From DATJPR01 sp035506295 (GTDB lineage Bacteria; Bacteroidota; Ignavibacteria; UBA10030; UBA6906), in NCBI GenBank assembly GCA_035506295.1, contig DATJPR010000230.1, positions 1-16,752 on the forward strand: a stretch of 16,752 nt of DNA. Reading direction: 5' to 3'. The notes under the pieces were generated by a model, which worked only from the letters and a program-made list of their open reading frames with translations, was not told where the DNA came from and did not search any database. Position 1 is the first letter of the stretch. Each line of letters begins with the position of its first letter. This document shows positions 7,892 through 15,282 of this stretch, piece after piece. The position numbers and the translations under genes were made by a program.

Positions 7892-9018
7892 TGACGCATC
7901 GGCAGCCAAATACCATCCCGGGGAACGGCACGGCCCTGCACCGATCGCTCGTGATCGCGGGTCTTGCCGGCTTCCTTGCACTGGCGGTCGGCGGCTGTGA
8001 CAAGAAGCTGGACCTCAATTCACTTCCGCAGGGGCAGTTCGCGGTGGTCGATACCTCGTACATTCCGGTGTATCCGATTCTGACGGGGTTCAACGGGCCG
8101 GAGGATATCCTGATCGGGAAGGACCAGCTGCTCTATGTCGCCGACACGCGGGCAAACAGGGTTGTCATGATGAACCTTGCCGGCCAGTTCATGAGCTCGC
8201 GCTCGATCATTCATCCCATCGCCGTTGCGCAGGACAGCCGTCTCGATCTGCTTGTCGGCGCCGAAATCGTGGCGACGAACGGCGACACGGTCGGCGCAAT
8301 TCTCCGGGTGCACCTTGTGTCCACGAACGCCGATTCGGCGCACCGGCTCGAAGTCTCTCCGATTGATACTGTCTGGAAGGAGCTTGCGCACCCGGCGCGC
8401 CGCTTTCCCGGCATTGCTGTATTGAGCGATAATACCTACCTTGCTTCCCGTACGGGGCCGGACAATTCGAGCTTCATTGACCCCGATAGCCGTGTCATGG
8501 AGTTCGATGCCAACGATAAGTTCATCACGCCCGTGCCGGCATTTGCCACGGGCGTGGGGACGGGCATCGGAAACATCAACTTCCTTACGGGAATCACCGC
8601 GTTCCCGAACAGCCGTGATTTCATTCTTATACAATCCTCGGAAGGAGTGGCGTACGGGGCTCTGTGGATGGTCTATCAGAGCAACGCCGATTTTGTGGGT
8701 TGGCTCCCTCGTTTCGATCCCGCCAATGCATCAGACCGGGGAACGGATTTCATCAAACCCAACCGGTATCTCTCGCCACAGGGAGTCGCCATCGACCCAT
8801 CGCGGAGGGATATCTTTGTTGCGGACGCGAACCTCGACAGCATCTTCAAGTTCACAAGCCGGGGAGTGTTCAAAGCCGAATCCTTCGGGTTCGCGGGATC
8901 AGGGGGGCTCATGGTCCGGCCGACGGGGCTCGCGTTCTTCTCGACCATTCTCTACGTGCTCGACGGCGAGCAGGGACTGGTCCTGCGCTACCGGCTTTCC
9001 ACGGACGTCCCTCGCTAG
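7891..9018 (+). CDS. NHL-repeat / beta-propeller lipoprotein
   Basis: A 375-residue protein from ATG 7891; TTG 7888 directly before it is less likely. A lipoprotein signal ends in LAVGGC with Cys36. The mature part shows propeller-type blades: GPEDILIGKDQLLYVADTRANRV at about 69-91 (shown here only as the N-terminal blade), GVAIDPSRRDIFVADANL at about 298-315, and RPTGLAFFSTILYVLDG at about 343-360. The VADxxxxxV/I pattern is typical of NHL and six-bladed propellers. Such domains mostly bind proteins, glycans or peptides; some are lyases or lactonases, but no active-site set is evident. It begins 45 nt after the PorV/PorQ-like gene and probably shares its transcript. A surface-exposed binding lipoprotein working with the receptor is a reasonable guess, not shown. 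Confidence 0.85.
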   Translation: MTHRQPNTIPGNGTALHRSLVIAGLAGFLALAVGGCDKKLDLNSLPQGQFAVVDTSYIPVYPILTGFNGPEDILIGKDQLLYVADTRANRVVMMNLAGQFMSSRSIIHPIAVAQDSRLDLLVGAEIVATNGDTVGAILRVHLVSTNADSAHRLEVSPIDTVWKELAHPARRFPGIAVLSDNTYLASRTGPDNSSFIDPDSRVMEFDANDKFITPVPAFATGVGTGIGNINFLTGITAFPNSRDFILIQSSEGVAYGALWMVYQSNADFVGWLPRFDPANASDRGTDFIKPNRYLSPQGVAIDPSRRDIFVADANLDSIFKFTSRGVFKAESFGFAGSGGLMVRPTGLAFFSTILYVLDGEQGLVLRYRLSTDVPR

Positions 9019-9049
9019 GCAACAATTCCCGATTTCTCCCGGGTTGCCT
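9017..9049 (+). terminator. Inverted repeat between the propeller lipoprotein and patatin genes
   Basis: AGGCAAC (9017-9023) is the exact reverse complement of GTTGCCT (9043-9049), with a 19-nt loop. The left arm begins inside the TAG stop codon. Only a short T-poor tail follows, so termination is uncertain; it could instead shape the 5' end of the patatin mRNA, whose ATG lies at 9055. Confidence 0.3.
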
Positions 9050-9054
9050 TGTCC

Positions 9055-11799
9055 ATGAAGACCCTCCTCTTCAGCATACTCCTGTTCGCGACGCTCTCCC
9101 GGGCGCCGGGTCAATTCGTCGGCCCCATTCCTCCTCCGCCGGAGCATCGTACAGCGGTGATCCGGCTTGACTACGACACCATCCAATCCGCCGGGCCGAA
9201 GTCGTTCCCCTTCCGCACACCCCGGCGTCCGAAACTCGCGTTGGTCCTCAGCGGCGGGGGAGCGCGCGGCGCCGCACAGATCGGCGTCCTGAAGGCGTTC
9301 GAACGCCACCACATCCCCATCGACTTTATTTCCGCGACGAGCATGGGAGCGATCATCGGCGGCCTCTTTGCTTCAGGGTATTCCGTGTCGCAGATCGACT
9401 CGCTGACCGTCCACACCGATTGGAATGAAGTGCTTTCGCTGAGCGACGAAACGCGGAGGCGGGACCTGTTCATCGATCAGAAGGTGGCGCGCGACCGAAC
9501 CTTTCTGGCAGTCCGCTTCGAGGGATTGACCCCCGTGATCCCTACCGCCGTCGCGAGCGGCCAGCGCCTGACCGACTGGTTGAACAACCAGACGCTCCAG
9601 GCTCTTTATCATCCGAATCCGGATTTCGACCACCTGAAGATCCCATTCCGCGCCATCGCCACTGATCTCATTTCCGGGAAGAGGGTGGTGATCGGGGATG
9701 GATCGCTCGCCGAGGCGATCCGTGCGAGCGCGACAACACCCCTGCTGTTTGACCCGGTCGAGCGCGACTCGATGGAACTGATCGACGGGGGGATCCTTGC
9801 CAACGTTCCCGTGGACGTCGCCCGGGAACGCGGCTATGATGTCGTGGTCGCCGTCAATACCACCAGCGGCCTGCGCACAGCCGATGAGATGAAAGCGCCA
9901 TGGGAGACGGTCGACCAGATGATGAGCATCAGCATGCAGGTCCTGAACCTGCAACAGCTCAAGGCCGCCGACGTGGTGATCACGCCCGACATCGGTCGTC
10001 ACCTCACCTTCGATCTTCACGGCCTGGACACCCTGATCGCGCAGGGGGACGCATCGGCGGAAGCGAAGATCTCCGCGGTGGAAGACCTTCTGAAAGAGAA
10101 GGAGGAGATGATCGATCGGGATACGCTCCGTTTCCGCGGGCCGTTTTCGGTGTCGGTCGTCGGCGCGTTGCTGCCTGACTCCTTGACGAAGGCACTCGGC
10201 TTTGCAGATTCGGCGACGGTCCCCGGGTCCGAGATCCGGGGCAGGTTGCGGTTGCTGGATGCTCTGGGAATTTTTGATCGCGTCGAAGCACACATCGACG
10301 AGACAGGCACAGGCACCGTGGTTCAGTACGTCGTCTCACCGAACCCGAAGCTTGCGGGCATCGACATCTCCGGATGCCGGCGCATCAATCGTGATTCGCT
10401 GACGAGACTGGTGCGACCGTACGTCGGGTCGATCATCAACCGGAACGAGTGGCGGGCGATTCGTGAAGATATCCTGCGCAAGTACCGGGCGGAAGGCTAC
10501 TCCCTCGCCAGGATCGATACGATGGACTTTGATCCCGCAGACGATCACCTGTCCATTGCGGTCAACGAAGGGATCATCGATGCGATCGATGTGCAGGGCG
10601 GCGTCCGGACGGAAGATTCATTTGTGCTGCGAGAATTCCAGGTAGAACCCGGAGAGGTGTTCCGGATTGACAATGCCACCCGTGGCATCGCGAACATCAA
10701 CAGCACCACGTTGTTTGAGTATGTGTACCTGGAACCTTCAACCACCGGCACGCGTACGACGATCACCATCCGGCTGCGCGAGCGGCCGAGCCAGCTGGCG
10801 CGCATCGGGCTGCGAGTGGACAATGAACGTCATTTGCAGGGGCTGCTGGATTTGCGGGATGAGAACTTTCATGGGACCGGCATGGAACTCGGCCTGACGG
10901 TCTCGGGCGGGGACCGGAACACAGATGTCACTCTCGACTTCAAGATGCCACGGCTCTTCGACGAATACCTGACGTTTGGTGCGAACATGTTCTACCGAAC
11001 GTACGACACGTATGAGTTCGCGGATGCGCCGGTCACGCGGCCAAACTGGTGGGAGAGAGTCCAGGTGGGTGAATACCGCGACATCCGGTACGGCGCCTCG
11101 GTCGGGTTCAGCGGGCAGTTCGAGCGACTCGGCAATATCAGCTTCGATCTGATCGCCCAGAATATCCGCCTGCGCAGCCTTCAGAACGCCGCGAACCTGG
11201 AGGAACGGTATCGGCTGGTCACCCTTCGCGCGGGCACGGTCGTCGATTCGAAGGACGCATACCCTTTCGCGACCCGCGGTGTCGGGTTGGATCTCTCCTA
11301 TGAATTCGCGATGCAAGGGCTCGGCAGCGAGATCAGCTACAACTCCATGAAGCTGATGTACGAATGGTACACCTCGTGGGGCGATCGCAACACGATTCAT
11401 CCCCGGTTCACGATGGATTTCGCCGACAAGACCATGCCGCTAAGCCAGGAGTTCCGCCTCGGCGGCATGGAAAGCTTTTTCGGCGTGCGTGAAGATGACC
11501 GGCGGGGGAGACAGCTCCTGCTGTTCAATTTGGAATACCGGTACTTCCTCCCCTTCCGCCTGCTGTTTGATACATACGTCCGTGTCCGGTACGATCTCGG
11601 TCAGATCTCCGCCCTTCCCGAGGAGATCAAGTTCTCCTCGTTCCGCCATGGGGTCGGCGCCGAGCTCGCCTTTAAGACGCCGATCGGCCCGGCGATCATC
11701 GGGGCCGGCAAGAGCTTCTATCTGATCAAGAACCTCCCGCAAAATCCCATACAGCAGGGCCCGATTGTCTGGTACTTCATGATGGGCTATCAGCTGTAA
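9055..11799 (+). CDS. Patatin-like phospholipase fused to POTRA repeats and an Omp85/BamA-type barrel
   Basis: A 914-residue protein from ATG 9055 (MKTLLFSILLFATLSRAPG signal peptide); TTG 9049 is a poorer alternative. Residues about 60-330 are a patatin domain: oxyanion motif GGGARG at 67-72, nucleophile elbow ATSMG with Ser96, and the catalytic Asp in DGG at 244-246. The first Gly of the usual GxSxG is Ala94. About 363-437 looks like one POTRA domain (GALLP..., LLDALGIFDRVEA, then PKLAGIDISG), about 435-508 a second and about 508-585 a third. From about 590 to the end lies a 16-strand-type surface-antigen (D15/Omp85) barrel. The order patatin-POTRA-barrel is that of type Vd autotransporters (PlpD, FplA), which have a single POTRA. 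It may place a lipase at the cell surface or act on outer-membrane lipids. Family call firm; POTRA count by eye. Confidence 0.92.
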   Translation: MKTLLFSILLFATLSRAPGQFVGPIPPPPEHRTAVIRLDYDTIQSAGPKSFPFRTPRRPKLALVLSGGGARGAAQIGVLKAFERHHIPIDFISATSMGAIIGGLFASGYSVSQIDSLTVHTDWNEVLSLSDETRRRDLFIDQKVARDRTFLAVRFEGLTPVIPTAVASGQRLTDWLNNQTLQALYHPNPDFDHLKIPFRAIATDLISGKRVVIGDGSLAEAIRASATTPLLFDPVERDSMELIDGGILANVPVDVARERGYDVVVAVNTTSGLRTADEMKAPWETVDQMMSISMQVLNLQQLKAADVVITPDIGRHLTFDLHGLDTLIAQGDASAEAKISAVEDLLKEKEEMIDRDTLRFRGPFSVSVVGALLPDSLTKALGFADSATVPGSEIRGRLRLLDALGIFDRVEAHIDETGTGTVVQYVVSPNPKLAGIDISGCRRINRDSLTRLVRPYVGSIINRNEWRAIREDILRKYRAEGYSLARIDTMDFDPADDHLSIAVNEGIIDAIDVQGGVRTEDSFVLREFQVEPGEVFRIDNATRGIANINSTTLFEYVYLEPSTTGTRTTITIRLRERPSQLARIGLRVDNERHLQGLLDLRDENFHGTGMELGLTVSGGDRNTDVTLDFKMPRLFDEYLTFGANMFYRTYDTYEFADAPVTRPNWWERVQVGEYRDIRYGASVGFSGQFERLGNISFDLIAQNIRLRSLQNAANLEERYRLVTLRAGTVVDSKDAYPFATRGVGLDLSYEFAMQGLGSEISYNSMKLMYEWYTSWGDRNTIHPRFTMDFADKTMPLSQEFRLGGMESFFGVREDDRRGRQLLLFNLEYRYFLPFRLLFDTYVRVRYDLGQISALPEEIKFSSFRHGVGAELAFKTPIGPAIIGAGKSFYLIKNLPQNPIQQGPIVWYFMMGYQL

Positions 11800-11813
11800 A
11801 GATCACTTGCCAG

Positions 11814-11841
11814 TCGACAATCGACAATCGACAAGTGACAA
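11814..11841. repeat. Heptamer tandem repeat within a short inverted repeat
   Basis: TCGACAA occurs three times in a row (11814-11834), followed by the variant GTGACAA (11835-11841). The array sits in the 107-nt gap between the patatin gene and the next small gene. Flanking it, TCACTTG (11803-11809) and CAAGTGA (11832-11838) are exact reverse complements, so the array would lie mostly in the loop of a 7-bp stem. The copy number could vary by slippage. A weak TATATT (11875-11880) lies further downstream, with no good -35 element. The role is unknown. Confidence 0.6.
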
Positions 11842-11906
11842 GTGGACCGGCTATTTCCTCTTCTCTGGTTTTCGTATATTGTTCGATCATAGCTTCAGGA
11901 ACACGC

Positions 11907-12170
11907 ATGACCACGAAAGCTCCCTCGAGCGTCCGGCCTGCCGACGCCGCTTCACCGGAATCGATCGCGTACTCCGCGGTCGAAGGCATACCCACGCTCG
12001 AACCACACGATCTTGACCGGCTCGGCTATTGTGTCTGGATTTGGCTCACCACCAGGCGGGACTCGCTGGAGCAGGCCATCAAGAATGCAAACGCCCGCCT
12101 GACCATCAGTCAAGAAGAAGCCACCCGGCGCATCCGGGAGCGGCTTCAGCAACTTGGCGTTTCACTCTAG
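11907..12170 (+). CDS. Small protein of unknown function
   Basis: I do not recognise a family. ATG 11907 is chosen because AGGA (11897-11900) lies 6 nt upstream; the frame is open further up to 11835, but that part lacks a ribosome site and has a different composition. The product is 87 residues. The first 30 or so are Ser/Ala/Pro-rich and probably disordered. The middle holds LEPHDLDRLGYCVWIWL, and the C-terminal third is a charged, helix-rich segment (SQEEATRRIRERLQQLG) that could pair as a coiled coil. It has no signal peptide and no clear membrane segment. It ends 23 nt before the MarC-family gene, so the two probably share a transcript. Confidence 0.55.
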   Translation: MTTKAPSSVRPADAASPESIAYSAVEGIPTLEPHDLDRLGYCVWIWLTTRRDSLEQAIKNANARLTISQEEATRRIRERLQQLGVSL

Positions 12171-12193
12171 CGTTTTCGTCCGGTCATCCCTTC

Positions 12194-12778
12194 ATGGTCG
12201 AAACGTTTTTCCAGGTCTTCATTCCGCTGTTCGTGGCGATTGACGTCATCGGCGTTCTCCCGCTGTTCGTCGGCTTGACGGAAGGCATGCAGGAGGGAAA
12301 GCGGCGGCGGTTGATCCGCGATGCCACGATCACGGCCTTCAGCATATCCCTGGTGTTCCTGGTTGCGGGGAAGCTGGTCTTCACTTTCATGGGGATCACG
12401 GAGAGCGATTTCCGCGTGGGAGGAGGGATTGTGCTCCTCGTGCTGGCGGTCTACGAGCTGTTGTTCTCAAAGGAAAAGGAGCGTCGCCCGGAGCCGCTGG
12501 TGGGCGTGGTCCCGATCGGCATCCCGTTGATCATGGGGCCGGCTGCGCTGACGACCATCATCCTGAATGTCAACGCATTCGGATATGTCTGGGCCGTTGC
12601 GTCTCTGCTCGTCAACATGGCGATCGTCTGGGTGGTGTTCCGCCAGGCGACCTTCATTATTGGGAAACTCGGGCATGCGGGAGCGCTCGCCGTGGCAAAA
12701 GTCGTCACACTGTTCCTGACCGGGATCGCGGTGATGATGATCAGGAGCGGTGTGGAAGCAATGGTGCACACGAGATAA
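12194..12778 (+). CDS. MarC-family integral membrane protein
   Basis: A 194-residue inner-membrane protein, close to the usual 200 or so residues of the MarC family. ATG 12194 is chosen because residue 2 onward matches the family start (VETFFQVFIPLFVAIDVIGVLP); the open frame extends upstream into a non-conserved, polar stretch that overlaps the previous gene and is not credible. Hydrophobic segments are visible at about 5-27, 45-66, 76-92, 103-125, 131-151 and 164-184, which gives six spans. The conserved PIGIPLIMGPAALTT lies at 107-121. The family's function is unsettled; the once proposed role in multiple antibiotic resistance was not supported for E. coli MarC. The SDR gene follows after 15 nt. 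Confidence 0.9.
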   Translation: MVETFFQVFIPLFVAIDVIGVLPLFVGLTEGMQEGKRRRLIRDATITAFSISLVFLVAGKLVFTFMGITESDFRVGGGIVLLVLAVYELLFSKEKERRPEPLVGVVPIGIPLIMGPAALTTIILNVNAFGYVWAVASLLVNMAIVWVVFRQATFIIGKLGHAGALAVAKVVTLFLTGIAVMMIRSGVEAMVHTR

Positions 12779-12793
12779 GGATGGTGAGAGATC

Positions 12794-13588
12794 ATGGATC
12801 TTGGACTGAAGGGGCGCGTGGCAATCGTCTGCGCATCGAGCCAGGGGTTGGGGAAGGCGACCGCGACAGGGTTCGCGCGCGAAGGCGCGCACGTTGTGAT
12901 CTGCTCACGGGATACATCGAAACTCGATGCAGCCGCTCAGGAGATCAGACGCGAGGCAAGCGGCGGCACGGTGTTCCCCGTGGTCGCCGACGTGTCCTCT
13001 GCCGGGCAGATCACGAACCTGGTGACGGAAACCGTTGCGAAGTTCGGCAGGATTGACGTCCTGGTCACGAATGCCGGCGGTCCGCCGGTGGGGCTATTTG
13101 CCTCATTGACGGATGAACAGTGGGAGAAAGGGTTTTCCCTCAATCTTATGAGCACCGTGCGGCTGATCCGTGCCGTGGTCCCGGAGATGCAGAAGCGCAA
13201 ATGGGGTCGGATCATCAACATTACATCGTTGACCGTCAAGCAGCCGTTGGGTGACCTCATCATCAGTTCTTCCATCCGGCCGGGGATCATGGGCCTTTCG
13301 AAGATTCTCTCACAACAGTTGGGGAAAGACGGGATTCTCATCAACACCGTCGCACCGGGATACTTCCTCACGGCGAGGCAGAAAGAGATCGGTGTCGCGC
13401 GTGCGGGTGCCCGCGGGATATCTGTTGAGGCATACCTCGCGGAGCAGGCGAAAGACATTCCTGTCGGGCGGTTGGGCGATCCGGAGGAGTTGGCGAACGC
13501 GATCGTCTTTCTTGCCTCGGAGAAAGCCAGCTATATTTCCGGGACGGTGATGGCTATTGATGGAGGGACGATCCGTGGGATCTTCTAG
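12794..13588 (+). CDS. Atypical short-chain dehydrogenase/reductase family protein
   Basis: A 264-residue Rossmann-fold protein with GGTGAG (12782-12788) just before ATG 12794. SDR features are clear: nucleotide-binding loop CASSQGLG (13-20), NAGG at 93-96, the helix Asn at 117 (SLNLMS), the catalytic-type Ser145 (NITS), and a family end IDGGTIRG. However, the Tyr expected 13 residues after Ser145 is Ser158, and the Lys expected four further on is Arg162 (ISSSIRPG). The first Gly of the TGxxxGxG loop is also replaced by Ala. A recognised group of SDR-like proteins carries this S-x3-R form. It may use another acid/base, or it may bind a nucleotide without canonical redox activity. The substrate is unknown. 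It lies between MarC and the RAYT-like gene in one tight run. Confidence 0.88.
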   Translation: MDLGLKGRVAIVCASSQGLGKATATGFAREGAHVVICSRDTSKLDAAAQEIRREASGGTVFPVVADVSSAGQITNLVTETVAKFGRIDVLVTNAGGPPVGLFASLTDEQWEKGFSLNLMSTVRLIRAVVPEMQKRKWGRIINITSLTVKQPLGDLIISSSIRPGIMGLSKILSQQLGKDGILINTVAPGYFLTARQKEIGVARAGARGISVEAYLAEQAKDIPVGRLGDPEELANAIVFLASEKASYISGTVMAIDGGTIRGIF

Positions 13589-13603
13589 AAGGGGCGCGCG
13601 CTG

Positions 13604-14221
13604 ATGGCAACAGTCGATGTCATGCGGCTCCCCAGTGCCGAGCGGCACGAGCCGGCGCATCGTTTCGACTACAAGGGTCAGCACCGGTACATCGTCACGC
13701 TGCCCACGCACAAGGGGAAAACGTTGTTCACCGACGGCGACCGCGTGTTCGGTATTCTCGGCATCCTTCGACAGCAGGCGGCGGCCCACAGGTTCGACGT
13801 GTACGCCTATTGCTTTCTTCCCGATCGATTGTTGTTGATCATCAGGGGAAGAGAGGAAACGTCGGACATGAAGGAGTTTCTCGCGGGGTTCCGCGGAGGC
13901 TCGAACGACATCGTCACCCGGCTGGACCAGCACCCCGCCTGGAGCAGGAAATACATCGAGCGGGTTTTGAGAAAGGGGGAAGAGAGCCGGGACATCGCGC
14001 GCCAGCTCCTTCTTGCGCCGGTCAAGGAAGGACTTGCCAAGTCCCCGTCGGAGTATCCGTACCTGGGTTCCTTCGTGGTTCCTGTCGAAAAACTCCTCGC
14101 CACAAAGCCGCCGGTTCGCCCGCCCGCCCGCGACAAGCGCAAACCATTTCCGCCGGGCCGAACGCGCCAGTCAAAGAGTGCCCCCTTTCGACAACGAGAT
14201 CGATTCCGCAGGAACCATTGA
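13604..14221 (+). CDS. RAYT-like Y1-transposase relative with lost catalytic motifs
   Basis: A 205-residue protein starting 15 nt after the SDR gene, with AAGGGG (13589-13594) 9 nt before ATG 13604. The pattern is that of REP-associated tyrosine transposases: YIVTLPTHKGKTLFTD (29-44), VYAYCFLPD (67-74), a YIERVLR helix (117-123) and IARQLLLAPVKEGL (131-144), then a YPYLGS-type end. In active members PDHVHLL supplies the HUH metal ligands and a Tyr in the ARYIxxNPVxxG helix is the nucleophile. Here the first reads PDRLLLI (73-79) and the second has Gln134, so both are gone. The tail from about 168 is Pro/Arg/Lys-rich and may bind nucleic acid. The ORF is intact, so it looks domesticated rather than decayed. 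No flanking inverted repeats or REP-type array were seen. The alignment is by eye. Confidence 0.75.
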   Translation: MATVDVMRLPSAERHEPAHRFDYKGQHRYIVTLPTHKGKTLFTDGDRVFGILGILRQQAAAHRFDVYAYCFLPDRLLLIIRGREETSDMKEFLAGFRGGSNDIVTRLDQHPAWSRKYIERVLRKGEESRDIARQLLLAPVKEGLAKSPSEYPYLGSFVVPVEKLLATKPPVRPPARDKRKPFPPGRTRQSKSAPFRQRDRFRRNH

Positions 14222-14230
14222 GTTGTTCCT
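14210..14230. terminator. Weak hairpin between convergent genes
   Basis: AGGAAC (14210-14215) and GTTCCT (14225-14230) are exact reverse complements with a 9-nt loop, spanning the stop codon of the RAYT-like gene. It lies just before the end of the opposing DUF72 gene, where a bidirectional terminator would be expected. The stem is short and there is no T-run on either side, so the call is tentative. Confidence 0.2.
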
Positions 14231-14255
14231 CAGTCGATCCTTCTCAGGCGAAACC

Positions 14256-15173
14256 TCACACGGCTGTCCGCAGATCGGCCTGGTCGAAAAGCGTCGCACC
14301 CGCCTCGGATCGTTGTGCAATCTCCTGAAGGACCGGGAACGCGCGGTAGGCCATAGGAGGGATCGGCAGCCCGGCGCCCTGACGGAGCATTGCCGCAATT
14401 TGAAACGCCGTTGCGACGGCTTTCCCGCCGGTCGTGTTGTTACAGACAATCATCCCATCGCGGCATCTTCCCTTCAATGCCTCCATTCTCCGTCGAAGCT
14501 CGGCGAGCTCGCGGCCGTTGTAGAGATAGTCGTATTTGCTGTCATATCCGTTTAAGAGCCATCCCTTCTCATTTCTTCCATGAAGGCGCAGATAGGCGGT
14601 CTCTCCAATCAGCCCTGTGAGGAACGGCATGTACTGATTCACTTTCGGCATGTCGGCATTGACCGGCCGCATGGCATTTTCGGCAAGGAAGGGGAGGAGT
14701 CCTGAAGTGTTCCAGGAGGAATGCCGAAGCTCCACGAAGAGAGGGAATTCCCGAAAGAGCTCGGAGAGTTTGGCAATGCGTTGACGCCCGGCCCCGGTGT
14801 TGGTGAATCCGTAGGGGAACTGAAGGAGGACCGCACCAAGGCGATGGGAATGCGCGAGCTCGGCGAGCAGGGCCTTCGTGTTCCGTACATGTGGAGCTCT
14901 GAAGGTGCCCTCGTGCGTGAAGGACCTGTGCAATTTCACCGAGAACCGGAACCCTTTTCTCTCGCCGACCGTCTTCGCCCACTCGCGTGCGTCTGCTGCA
15001 CCGAGCGAATCATCCCAGAACGTGGCCCGCACCTCCGCAATGGAAAAATACCCTGCGTAGAATCCGAGCTTCTCCACCGTGGACATCCCGGCCCGAGGAT
15101 AGAAGCAGTGGTCGAGAATGTCGTGCTCCCAGCCACCCAGGCCGATCGAAAATGGAATGTCTCTCTTGTCCAT
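14256..15173 (-). CDS. DUF72 (YecE-like) domain protein
   Basis: A 305-residue TIM-barrel-like protein. ATG at 15173 is chosen because AGGAGG (15186-15181 on the minus strand) lies 7 nt upstream; the GTG just before it (15176) is a possible alternative. Family landmarks are in order: IGLGGWE near the start (10-16), FYAGYFSIAEVRATFW (38-53), FRFSVKLHRSFTHE (75-88), GAVLLQFPYGF (113-123), FVELRHSSW (146-154), YLRLHGRN (194-201) and MIVCNNTTGGKA (241-252). DUF72 proteins are widespread and their biochemical role is not settled. It is the only minus-strand gene here, convergent with the RAYT-like gene (34 nt apart) and divergent from the S24-type repressor. Confidence 0.9.
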   Translation of the reverse strand: MDKRDIPFSIGLGGWEHDILDHCFYPRAGMSTVEKLGFYAGYFSIAEVRATFWDDSLGAADAREWAKTVGERKGFRFSVKLHRSFTHEGTFRAPHVRNTKALLAELAHSHRLGAVLLQFPYGFTNTGAGRQRIAKLSELFREFPLFVELRHSSWNTSGLLPFLAENAMRPVNADMPKVNQYMPFLTGLIGETAYLRLHGRNEKGWLLNGYDSKYDYLYNGRELAELRRRMEALKGRCRDGMIVCNNTTGGKAVATAFQIAAMLRQGAGLPIPPMAYRAFPVLQEIAQRSEAGATLFDQADLRTAV

Positions 15174-15240
15174 CACCCAGCCTCCTCAATCGTTAAACGT
15201 GTCCGTAGCAGTAAGGGGTATGCAGCAGGCAGAAATCCAC

Positions 15241-15269
15241 TTGACATTGACGAAATTCGTTCGTACTAT
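15241..15269 (+). promoter_or_regulatory. Sigma-70-type promoter of the S24-type repressor
   Basis: A perfect -35 TTGACA (15241-15246), a 17-bp spacer, and a -10 TACTAT (15264-15269; 4 of 6 to consensus) lie about 70 nt upstream of ATG 15340. Transcription would start near 15276. The spacer holds the palindrome ACGAA-A-TTCGT (15250-15260), and GTTCG (15259-15263) / CGAAC (15271-15275) bracket the -10 element, so a repressor could occlude polymerase here. The hexamers and spacing are seen; promoter use is inferred. Confidence 0.65.
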
Positions 15270-15282
15270 CCGAACACAACAT

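Noticed and set aside
11814..11841. Heptamer array considered as a CRISPR fragment
   Set aside because: Repeat units are 7 nt with no spacers, and no cas gene is present.
12029..12193. Upstream extension of the MarC-family gene
   Set aside because: The extra residues are polar, not MarC-like, and overlap the preceding small gene. The family start is at 12194.
13604..14221. RAYT-like gene as an active insertion sequence
   Set aside because: The HUH and Tyr motifs are missing, no terminal structures or target repeats were seen, and the gene is joined to its operon neighbour.
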